6,726 bases of DNA. It comes from Nitrospirota bacterium (GTDB lineage: Bacteria; Nitrospirota; CAKKRA01; 9FT-COMBO-42-15). The stretch is from contig JACRON010000264.1 in assembly GCA_016214425.1 (NCBI GenBank), positions 1 through 6,726 of the forward strand, given 5' to 3'. Under the pieces are notes generated by a model. That model had not been told where the DNA came from. It searched no databases and saw only the letters and a list, made by a program, of their open reading frames with translations. Positions 1-5,560 of this stretch are shown here, piece by piece. A program made the position numbers and the translations under genes. Position 1 is the stretch's first letter; each line of letters opens with the position of its first letter.

Positions 1-1120
1 AAGCTATGAGGCCATCATTAGAAACAAAGAGGGTAAGCCCATTCCCATAAGTTTCAGCACTGCCTTCTTAAAAGACGAAGAGAGCAATATTATCGGAGGA
101 GTGGAGATATTCAGGGATCTATCCATTGTAAAGAATCTTATAGAACAACTACAGGGTAAATACTCTTTCAGCAATATAATTGGAAAAAATCATAAGATGC
201 AGAAGATATATGACCTGATACAGCAGGTTGCTCATACAGATACAGTCGTTTTGATTACAGGTGAAAGCGGGACAGGAAAAGAACTGATTGCAAGGGCAAT
301 ACATTACAACAGTAGCAGAAAAGATAAGCCCTTTATCAAGGTTGATTGTGCCTCTCTGGTAGAGAGTTTGCTTGAAAGTGAGCTATTCGGACATGTCAAG
401 GGGGCCTTTACAGGGGCCATATCAGATAAGGCAGGACGATTTGAGTTGGCAGATGGTGGAACGATATTTTTAGATGAGATAGGGAATATTGGTCTTACAT
501 CACAGGCTAAGCTTTTGCGGGTTCTTCAGAATGGCGAGTTTGAACGGGTTGGAGAATCAAAGACAAATAAGGTAGATGTCAGGGTGATTGCAGCAACAAA
601 CATTGACATAAAAAAGGCAGTGAGAGAGAAGAAATTTCGTGAAGACCTCTATTATCGGCTAAAGGTCGTCTCAATACATCTGCCTCCTCTCAGGGAAAGG
701 AAGGAAGATATCCCTCTTATAGTCAGGCACTTTGTAGACAGATTTAACAAATCAATGGGGAAAGAGGTTATCAATATATTTCCAGGCGCCATGGAAATGC
801 TTATGAGATATAATTATCCTGGGAATATACGGGAACTTGAAAATATTATTGAACATGCCTTTATCCGCTGTAATGGTAACACTATCTTTCCTCACCACCT
901 CCCCGAAGATTTTTTACACGATGAGAAGGGTTTTATTGAAGGTATTTTAAAGAGCAAAAGACCATTTGAGGACTTGGAGAGAAGATTAATCCTCAAAGTC
1001 CTTGATGAGACCAACTGGGCATATCAGGAAGCAGCATCCAGATTGGGAATCAGCAGGGCGACATTGTGGAGAAAGATAAAAAGACATGGTATCAAAAAAG
1101 AAGATGTTGCAGATATGTAA
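1..1120 (+). CDS. Sigma-54 dependent transcriptional activator with PAS sensor (5' end outside window)
   Basis: This is a bacterial enhancer-binding protein that remodels sigma-54 RNA polymerase by ATP hydrolysis. The reading frame is open from base 2, so the gene begins upstream; a GTG at 101 is internal. The first about 35 codons match the end of a PAS domain (RNKEGKPIPISFSTAFL, then GGVEIFRDLS). Counting residues from base 101, the AAA+ domain shows Walker A GESGTGKE (54-61), the sigma-54 contact loop GAFTGA (101-106), Walker B GGTIFLDE (119-126), the FREDLYYRL arginine-finger region (179-187) and sensor II GNIRELEN (241-248). A Fis-type helix-turn-helix follows at about 306-330 (EAASRLGISRATLWRKIKRHGI). 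There is no receiver domain in view, so the signal probably enters through PAS; ligand and upstream architecture are not visible. Its natural target is the sigma-54 promoter at 1447-1462 ahead of the next operon (inference). Stop TAA at 1118-1120. Confidence 0.95.
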   Translation, partial: SYEAIIRNKEGKPIPISFSTAFLKDEESNIIGGVEIFRDLSIVKNLIEQLQGKYSFSNIIGKNHKMQKIYDLIQQVAHTDTVVLITGESGTGKELIARAIHYNSSRKDKPFIKVDCASLVESLLESELFGHVKGAFTGAISDKAGRFELADGGTIFLDEIGNIGLTSQAKLLRVLQNGEFERVGESKTNKVDVRVIAATNIDIKKAVREKKFREDLYYRLKVVSIHLPPLRERKEDIPLIVRHFVDRFNKSMGKEVINIFPGAMEMLMRYNYPGNIRELENIIEHAFIRCNGNTIFPHHLPEDFLHDEKGFIEGILKSKRPFEDLERRLILKVLDETNWAYQEAASRLGISRATLWRKIKRHGIKKEDVADM

Positions 1121-1122
1121 AA

Positions 1123-1209
1123 TGTTTCAGAAATGAGATGCAGCGTTCTCATATACAGGGATAAGGCTTCTCCTCTTAGGATATCCAGTTAACTTTCAAT
1201 TCTGAAACA
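1123..1209. promoter_or_regulatory. Inverted repeats, candidate activator-binding (UAS) region
   Basis: Just after the activator gene, TGTTTCAGAA (1123-1132) is matched exactly by its reverse complement TTCTGAAACA (1200-1209). Between them lies a compact dyad, ATGAGA (1133-1138) with TCTCAT (1147-1152), separated by 8 bases. Enhancer-binding proteins bind dyads of this size well upstream of sigma-54 promoters. The -24 element is 240-325 bases away, but a MITE-like element lies in between. The 67-base loop and the lack of a GC-rich stem before the T8 tract (about 1220-1227) make a plain terminator less likely. The repeats are seen; the binding role is inferred. Confidence 0.35.
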
Positions 1210-1268
1210 ACTCCCTTCGTTTTTTTTCAAATTTTTAAAATCCTGCCAAAAGAGATTTAGGTTTATAA

Positions 1269-1405
1269 ATGACACACTCGTAAAAAGTCTAAAAAATAGC
1301 TTTTCTGTCATTCCCGTGCAAACGGGAATCCAGTGTTTTCAGACAGTTATATGCTCTCTGGATTCCCGCTTTCGCAGGAATGACGCCTTTTTACGAATGT
1401 GTCAT
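1269..1405. mobile_element. MITE-like element with 19-bp terminal inverted repeats
   Basis: The 137-bp element is bounded by ATGACACACTCGTAAAAAG (1269-1287) and its inverted copy CTTTTTACGAATGTGTCAT (1387-1405), 18 of 19 matching. Inside are two further inverted arms of 27 bases (1307-1333 and 1358-1384, 23 of 27 matching). Each arm folds alone: ATTCCCGT/ACGGGAAT with a GCAA loop (1310-1329), and ATTCCCGC/GCAGGAAT with a TTTC loop (1362-1381). It has no coding capacity. The inner hairpin type is familiar as a dispersed repeat in many deltaproteobacterial and Nitrospirota-like genomes. No clean target-site duplication is visible, so the exact edges are uncertain. It sits between the candidate activator sites and the sigma-54 promoter. 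Confidence 0.75.
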
Positions 1406-1446
1406 AAATCAAAGAATTATGCGATTTTGAGAGCATATCATCAGTG

Positions 1447-1462
1447 TGGCATGTTTCTTGCT
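1447..1462 (+). promoter_or_regulatory. Sigma-54 (-24/-12) promoter
   Basis: TGGCATGTTTCTTGCT matches the TGGCAC-N5-TTGCW consensus closely. The invariant GG is at 1448-1449 and GC at 1460-1461, exactly the required 12-base register. Counting from the -12 base, transcription should start near 1473, about 26 bases before the ATG at 1499. The activator gene immediately upstream encodes a GAFTGA AAA+ protein, which supports a real sigma-54 promoter driving 1499-4580. Confidence 0.88.
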
Positions 1463-1468
1463 TTTCTT

Positions 1469-1498
1469 TAACTAAAAATCTTTTGAAAGGAGAGTTAT
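1469..1498 (+). repeat. Leader/RBS repeat, copy 1
   Basis: The 30 bases before the ATG at 1499 (TAACTAAAAAT, variable CTTTT, then GAAAGGAGAGTTAT) recur before the ATG at 1842 with 27 of 30 identical. The segment contains the strong Shine-Dalgarno AAAGGAG (1486-1492) 6 bases before the start. Part of it lies at the predicted transcription start. Confidence 0.8.
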
Positions 1499-1786
1499 AT
1501 GACAAAAGCGTTTCTTGAAATCACGATGAAGATTGCCCCTGAGAACAAGTCACTTGCAGGAGAAGTCTATGCGAAGTATAAACAGCCTTTTCTCTCAGGC
1601 ATTCTTGGAGCTAAATCCAAAGATCTGTTGTTAAGAGCCGAAGATGTGCAGGTGCTTCACGGCTTTGACTCTAAGGCAAATGCAGAGAGCTACCTTAAAA
1701 GCGACCTCTTTCAGAAAGAAGTGGTACCTGCATTGACACCTTACCTTATGGAGAATCCAGATATTCGGATCTATGAATGCGCTTAG
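1499..1786 (+). CDS. Small ABM-like (dimeric alpha/beta-barrel) protein, function unknown
   Basis: This 95-residue protein is the first gene of the sigma-54 operon. It starts at an ATG 6 bases after AAAGGAG. The sequence alternates short strands and amphipathic helices: strand about 4-12 (AFLEITMKI), helix 15-40, strand 48-55 (EDVQVLHGF), helix 58-82, and a final strand near 88-94 (DIRIYEC). The pattern VLHGFDSKANAESYLKS followed by a terminal strand is typical of the dimeric alpha/beta-barrel (antibiotic-biosynthesis-monooxygenase-like) superfamily, whose members are small cytoplasmic enzymes, haem or ligand binders, or structural proteins. No catalytic residues can be assigned and the only Cys is the penultimate residue. 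There is no signal peptide or membrane segment. The fold assignment is by pattern only and moderate. Being first behind the regulated promoter, it may be the most abundant product. Confidence 0.85.
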   Translation: MTKAFLEITMKIAPENKSLAGEVYAKYKQPFLSGILGAKSKDLLLRAEDVQVLHGFDSKANAESYLKSDLFQKEVVPALTPYLMENPDIRIYECA

Positions 1787-1810
1787 GGGGGAAATTTACA
1801 GCAATCTCTC

Positions 1811-1841
1811 TAACTAAAAATTTCTCGAAAGGAGAGTTATA
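1811..1841 (+). repeat. Leader/RBS repeat, copy 2
   Basis: This is the second copy of the segment at 1469-1498, with one extra A before the ATG at 1842. It again holds AAAGGAG (1828-1834). TAACT (1811-1815) and AGTTA (1835-1839) at its ends are complementary, and TCTC (1823-1826) can pair with GAGA (1832-1835), so a weak fold over the ribosome-binding site is possible. No -24/-12 element precedes this copy, so it lies inside the polycistronic mRNA. Confidence 0.8.
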
Positions 1842-2033
1842 ATGGAGCGATTATTAAGGTTAATTGCCGGAGCTTTTATCCTTATCAGCCTTGCACTTGC
1901 ATATTACCATTCAAAATACTGGCTCATAATGACAGGGATTGTTGGTTTTAATCTCTTTCAGTCCGGATTCACTAACTGGTGCCCGACGATGACAATCCTC
2001 AGGTTGCTGGGGATAAAGGAAAACAAAGGATGA
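1842..2033 (+). CDS. YgaP-type inner-membrane protein (DUF2892)
   Basis: This 63-residue protein has the hallmarks of the DUF2892 / YgaP transmembrane family: a short N-terminal amphipathic stretch MERLLRLIAG, two membrane helices (about 6-23 and 26-43) joined by a short HSK turn, and the conserved tail with FTNWCPTMTILRLLGIK, including Cys47-Pro48. Length is normal for stand-alone members. In E. coli YgaP this domain anchors a rhodanese (sulfurtransferase) domain; stand-alone copies are common near sulfur and redox genes but have no settled role. Translation starts at ATG 1842 behind AAAGGAG. The stop TGA (2031-2033) overlaps the probable methyltransferase start as ATGA, which indicates translational coupling. 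Placement among redox/SAM genes suggests the operon's chemistry may be membrane-linked (inference). Confidence 0.9.
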   Translation: MERLLRLIAGAFILISLALAYYHSKYWLIMTGIVGFNLFQSGFTNWCPTMTILRLLGIKENKG

Positions 2034-2671
2034 TAATGCATGAGATAGAGGATATGGAGCAAAATTTCTGGGATGAATTATATGAGATAGAACCGGAGCA
2101 TTTTGGCACAGGAGAGAGCGAATTTGCCATTAAGTGTAGTAAAATGATGAGGGATTCCGGGATCAATAAGGTTCTCGAAATCGGCTGTGGATACGGAAGG
2201 GATAGCCTCTTCTTTGCAAGCCAGGGATTCAAAGTCGTTGCGATGGATTACTCCACGAAGGCACTGGATATACTAAATGAAAAACTTTCAGTGGATTCGG
2301 CGTCGAAAAAAATTGAAGCGATTCATTGTGACATCTGTAAAGGCATACCATTTGGTGACGGATATTTCGATGCTGTTTACTCTTTTCTGCTTTTCCCTGT
2401 GGGCTTTAGTAATTCACAGATAGAATTTGTGTTTTCGGAAATTCATAGGGTATTACGCAATAATGGTCTTTTTCTCTCCTGTGTTAGAAACGATGTAGAG
2501 GCCATTAGCTTTTTCAATAAGGGGTATCTTTATTCAAGGCTTGCCGGATTTCAGGTAGATAGTCTTATTAACAGGACTATATCCGTGGGCAAATATCAAT
2601 TTAACGTCATTGAATTTTTTGCAAAAAAGGGGGGGGCAAAATGGGAGCGATTGAACAACAGATTAATGTAA
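2030..2671 (+). CDS. Class I SAM-dependent methyltransferase
   Basis: This is a 213-residue Rossmann-fold methyltransferase. Motif I is VLEIGCGYGRDS (48-59), which binds SAM; the acidic residue ending strand 2 is in VVAMDYS (Asp73). The motif II/III region CDICKGIPFGDGYFDAVYS (100-118) has the usual D...PF.D..FD pattern, and EIHRVLRNNGLFL (137-149) is the motif before strand 5. The N-terminus MHEIEDMEQNFWDELYE resembles short SAM methyltransferases that act on small molecules, with no separate substrate domain. The start at 2030 is chosen for the ATGA overlap with the upstream gene and AAAGGA (2015-2020); ATG 2036 with AAAGGA (2025-2030) is nearly as good, and a GTG at 1979 is not credible. 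The last codons overlap the next gene by 31 bases and include an A6G8 run (see findings). The substrate cannot be told; the radical SAM neighbour suggests joint modification of one molecule. Confidence 0.9.
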   Translation: MIMHEIEDMEQNFWDELYEIEPEHFGTGESEFAIKCSKMMRDSGINKVLEIGCGYGRDSLFFASQGFKVVAMDYSTKALDILNEKLSVDSASKKIEAIHCDICKGIPFGDGYFDAVYSFLLFPVGFSNSQIEFVFSEIHRVLRNNGLFLSCVRNDVEAISFFNKGYLYSRLAGFQVDSLINRTISVGKYQFNVIEFFAKKGGAKWERLNNRLM

Positions 2672-4053
2672 GCAAATCTTATCATTCTATGGATGTCAAC
2701 GATATTAAAGCTGACATTCAGCAGAGATTGTTTCAAGAAGAGGAAACACTCGGAATTGAGATTCCATATCCTCCAATGGAGGTATGGGAGGATGCAAAGA
2801 TTCAATCACCTGAGGAGATATGGGATTTTAGTAAAGGCCGTTATGATCACGATAAAGCCCACCTTTACATACATCTCCCCTTCTGTGTTTCTGTATGTGA
2901 TTATTGTATTTTTGTTACAACCGGTGGAAAGTCAGCGGTAGAGGCGCGAAGATATGCCGATCTGGTTAAAAAAGAGGCCTCTACCTATAAAGATGTCATG
3001 AGGTCACGGAGGTTTGACTCCGTATATTTTGGAGGAGGCACTCCCACATATCTCAGAACGGATGACCTGGCCGACCTGCTTAAATTTCTCCTTGATAATT
3101 TTAATTTTACCGAGGATGTGGAGATAACAATAGAGGCTTCCCCTGATACCGTAAACTATGAAAAGCTCAGCACACTAAGAAATTTCGGAGCCAACAGGCT
3201 GAGCATTGGTGTCCAGACCTTTAATGATACGATACTGAAAAACATTAATCGTCGACATAATGGCGAAAAATCCATAAATGCCTTTAATGCTGCCAGAAAG
3301 GCCGGGTTTGAGAATATCAACATGGATTTGATGTATGGATTACCAAACCAGACGATGGATACATGGCAAAAGGATATGGATATAGTGGCTAAACTTTTAC
3401 CTGAAACTGTCACCCTTTACGCATTAACCTTTAGAAGACACAGTAAGATTTACGGAAAAGACCTTGTTTATCCTTCCTCAAAGATAAAAATGGAGATGTA
3501 TGAATACGGTAGAAATATACTGCTTGAAAATGGATATTCCCAGCTTAACAGGAACTTCTTTACAAGAGGCGGATTTAGAAATAATAACTTCTGTTATCAG
3601 GATAATTGCCTGCATAGTTATCCGTTATTGGGCCTCGGCGCATCGGCATTCTCATATGCCCCTCTTTTACCTTATTGCAACACGCCGGACATAGAAGCCT
3701 ATTCCAATGCTATTGATAAGGATTTTCTACCGATAGCCAGAGGAGTTTTCATCTCCCCGGAAGAAGAAAAATATCATTATATGGTTTTAGGATTAAAATT
3801 AGCCGCTGTTGATAAAACAGGCTTTAAGAAACAATTCGGGATGGTCCCTGAAGAGATGTTCGGAAATCTGCTTCAGGCATTGAAAGAGCTTAGAATGGTC
3901 GGCATCAGTGACACGACTATAAGGTTGACACCCGATGGAATAAAGTATGCGGATTTCATTTCTCGTCTTTTTTACAGCGACGAGATACGAAATAAGGCCA
4001 TGAAAGCAGGATTTAACAGAGATAAAAAATCACCGGAAGGAGGACGTGTATGA
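2641..4053 (+). CDS. HemN/HemW-like radical SAM protein
   Basis: This 470-residue protein belongs to the coproporphyrinogen III oxidase-like radical SAM group. After a 74-residue N-terminal extension comes YIHLPFCVSVCDYCIF, giving the [4Fe-4S] cysteines C82, C86 and C89 (CX3CX2C). Next are the SAM-binding glycine motif YFGGGTPTYL (129-138), the ITIEASPDT region (about 162-170), SIGVQTFND, and MDLMYGLPNQT. The C-terminal part (GLGASAFSY, then a winged-helix HemN_C-like region with LTPDGIKYADF) is complete. HemN itself has a fourth Cys two residues after the third (CX3CX2CXC); here that position is Phe91, as in HemW and HemN-like methyltransferases, so classical HemN activity is unlikely. Candidate roles are haem chaperone, class C radical SAM methyltransferase or tetrapyrrole cleavage. 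Start ATG 2641 follows a G8 purine-rich ribosome-binding stretch. The stop overlaps the next start (ATGA). Confidence 0.92.
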   Translation: MGAIEQQINVSKSYHSMDVNDIKADIQQRLFQEEETLGIEIPYPPMEVWEDAKIQSPEEIWDFSKGRYDHDKAHLYIHLPFCVSVCDYCIFVTTGGKSAVEARRYADLVKKEASTYKDVMRSRRFDSVYFGGGTPTYLRTDDLADLLKFLLDNFNFTEDVEITIEASPDTVNYEKLSTLRNFGANRLSIGVQTFNDTILKNINRRHNGEKSINAFNAARKAGFENINMDLMYGLPNQTMDTWQKDMDIVAKLLPETVTLYALTFRRHSKIYGKDLVYPSSKIKMEMYEYGRNILLENGYSQLNRNFFTRGGFRNNNFCYQDNCLHSYPLLGLGASAFSYAPLLPYCNTPDIEAYSNAIDKDFLPIARGVFISPEEEKYHYMVLGLKLAAVDKTGFKKQFGMVPEEMFGNLLQALKELRMVGISDTTIRLTPDGIKYADFISRLFYSDEIRNKAMKAGFNRDKKSPEGGRV

Positions 4054-4580
4054 TTTATAGAGTAGCGCTTAAAAAACTTCGAGATACAATTGAAAATGTA
4101 AAGAAGAATCCTGATGAAGCAAAAAGGATTACTAAGATAGAGGGGACATGGAATATAGATGAAGGCGATGGCCCGCAGTTTGAAGCAGAAATCGTTTTTG
4201 AAAAAGGGAAGATGAACTTTGAGATGACCCAGCCAACATTCCTCGGTGGAAGCGGAACCAGGCCCGGACCTATGCATTATTGCCTTTTTGGATTGGCATC
4301 ATGTTATGCAGCCACCTTTGCTACGGTGGCAGCGACGGAAGACTTTCCCCTTGATGGACTCAAGATTATCGCAGAAAACAGGATAGATTTCTCAAGGGTT
4401 CTTGGATTGAGCAGCAATCCACCTGTAGAAGGGGTTAAGATAACCGCTATTGTGAAAAGCGATGCGCCAGAACATGAAATAAGAAGGATTGAGCAATTGG
4501 CTAAGGAGAGATGTCCAGTCGTCTTTTGTCTCACAAATCCGATAAAGCTGGAGACAGAATTGGAGATTCAATGCCCGTGA
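4050..4580 (+). CDS. OsmC/Ohr-family protein
   Basis: This 176-residue protein of the OsmC family has the two separated cysteines expected for thiol peroxidase chemistry: C85 in GLASCYAATFATVAA at the start of the central helix, and C155 in KERCPVVFCLTNPI. Both family signatures are present, including FLGGSGTRPGPMHYCLFGLASC and the C-terminal strand LETELEIQC. Three further cysteines (C78, C160, C175) are unusual for plain OsmC. The N-terminal 28 residues form a charged helix in front of the OsmC core. Known members reduce organic hydroperoxides or act on sulfur-containing small molecules. The start overlaps the upstream stop (ATGA), with GGAAGGAGG about 7 bases before. As last gene of the operon, it may protect the iron-sulfur enzyme or process a persulfide or peroxide intermediate (inference). 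Confidence 0.92.
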   Translation: MIYRVALKKLRDTIENVKKNPDEAKRITKIEGTWNIDEGDGPQFEAEIVFEKGKMNFEMTQPTFLGGSGTRPGPMHYCLFGLASCYAATFATVAATEDFPLDGLKIIAENRIDFSRVLGLSSNPPVEGVKITAIVKSDAPEHEIRRIEQLAKERCPVVFCLTNPIKLETELEIQCP

Positions 4581-4600
4581 AGAGATCAATCTAAGTGCTA

Positions 4601-4620
4601 CTGGTAATATCAGCGTTTTT
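4601..4620 (+). terminator. Weak candidate terminator of the operon
   Basis: CTGGT (4601-4605) can pair with ATCAG (4609-4613), with one G-U pair and a 3-base loop, followed by CG and T5 (4616-4620). It lies 20 bases after the osmC-like stop and before the recombinase remnant. The stem is short and AT-rich, so this is only a candidate. Confidence 0.25.
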
Positions 4621-4629
4621 AAGTTGCTT

Positions 4630-5480
4630 TCCCTTATTTTTGGCTATAAATCAGAAAATAAGAAATTAATCACTGATAAAAAAAGCACACATCGTCAAAG
4701 ATATTTTTGAACGATATGTTACCTCTCGTTCTATTTCTAAAATTTATGGTGAACTGAAAGGCAAAGATATTAGAAATAAAGAAGGGCAACTTTTCTCAAA
4801 AAGTGCAATCTCACATATCTTGAGAAATCCAATTTATACAGGAAAGATTAGATACGCTGGCAAGTTCTCTCAAGGACTGCATCAACCAATCATCTCAGAG
4901 GAAATGTTTAACTTAGCCCAAGTGGAACACAAGAGCAAAAGACGAACTCTGAGAGTGTACAAAAATTATCCCTTAGCCAGTCTGGTGCAATGCAAAGAGT
5001 GTGATTCATTTATGACACCTTGCCATACAAACAAAAAGAAGCAAGGAAAGATCAACCGGTATTATTATTACCGTTGTACCAAAACATTCAAAAGAGATTG
5101 GGACAGTTGTGAGACAAGACAAGTCAGTGCTAACCGGTTAGAAGATTATGTCTTTGAAAATCTAGAAAGAATATCGCTTGATAAGCATTATATTGATAGT
5201 TTGATATTCAGGCTGAATAATACCTCATCGGGCGACCGCATGGGACCCGAACCTTTGCAAGTATGCTCCGAGTCCTCGAAAATATCCCCTGATATCTTCG
5301 GGCAAACCTTCAACTTTTTGTAAAAGGCATCTCTCAAAGAAAGGGAATTGAAAAGAATCTGCGGGCGAAAAAATTCATCAAAAATATTATTTATTCAAAA
5401 TCCGACATTCAAATAAATCTTTATTATTCAACTGATTTTGGCGTTTTTAAAAATTCCGTTCTTCCAAATGGAGTCGGGAG
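4630..5480 (+). pseudogene. Decayed large serine recombinase (C-terminal remnant)
   Basis: The remnant carries the 'Recombinase' and zinc-beta-ribbon domains of a large serine recombinase but no resolvase catalytic domain. Homology-like sequence starts in one frame (FGYKSENKKLITDK, about 4639-4680), then breaks at an A7 run (4678-4684) and continues one frame over as AHIVKDIFERYV, SISKIYGELKGKDIRNKEG and SAISHILRNPIYTGKIRYAG. The zinc ribbon CKEC...YYRC...SC lies at about 4991-5112. A second break near the T5 run at 5314-5318 moves the frame again to LFVKGISQRKGIEKNLRAKKFIKNIIYSK and IQINLYYSTDF (to about 5445). The normal C-terminal stop appears lost, since the last frame runs on into the tRNA region to 5625. 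A TTG or internal start near 4820 would give a 167-aa product lacking the active-site serine. Ends are approximate. It marks an old mobile-element insertion between the operon and the tRNA gene. Confidence 0.85.
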
Positions 5481-5500
5481 GGGCGGGTATAAAAAGCCTC

Positions 5501-5540
5501 AAAAAGAACAAAGGACTTCCGCTTTAAATCACGAAAGTCC
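5501..5540 (-). terminator. Intrinsic terminator of the tRNA-Asn gene
   Basis: Read on the minus strand, GGACTTTCG (5540-5532) pairs with CGGAAGTCC (5521-5513) over 9 base pairs with a 10-base loop, followed by TTTGTTCTTTTT. One pair is U-G in the minus-strand RNA but would be a C-A mismatch in a plus-strand RNA, which supports the minus direction. It starts 20 bases after the tRNA CCA end. Confidence 0.75.
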
Positions 5541-5560
5541 CCAGTTCGAGTGGTGCAAAT

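Noticed and set aside
101..1120. Activator gene starting at GTG 101
   Set aside because: The 33 codons upstream to the window edge are open and encode conserved PAS sequence, so the true start is outside the window.
1979..2032. GTG start at 1979 for the methyltransferase
   Set aside because: It lies within the DUF2892 coding region, has no ribosome-binding site, and adds a non-homologous 17-residue leader.
2101..2120. Second sigma-54-like box (TTGGCACAGGAGAGAGC) inside the methyltransferase gene
   Set aside because: GG-to-GC spacing is off by one base and there is no TTGC element.
4820..5323. Intact 167-aa gene starting at TTG 4820
   Set aside because: The frame stays open and homologous upstream to 4670, the catalytic domain is missing and the sequence continues in another frame after 5320, so it is a pseudogene fragment.
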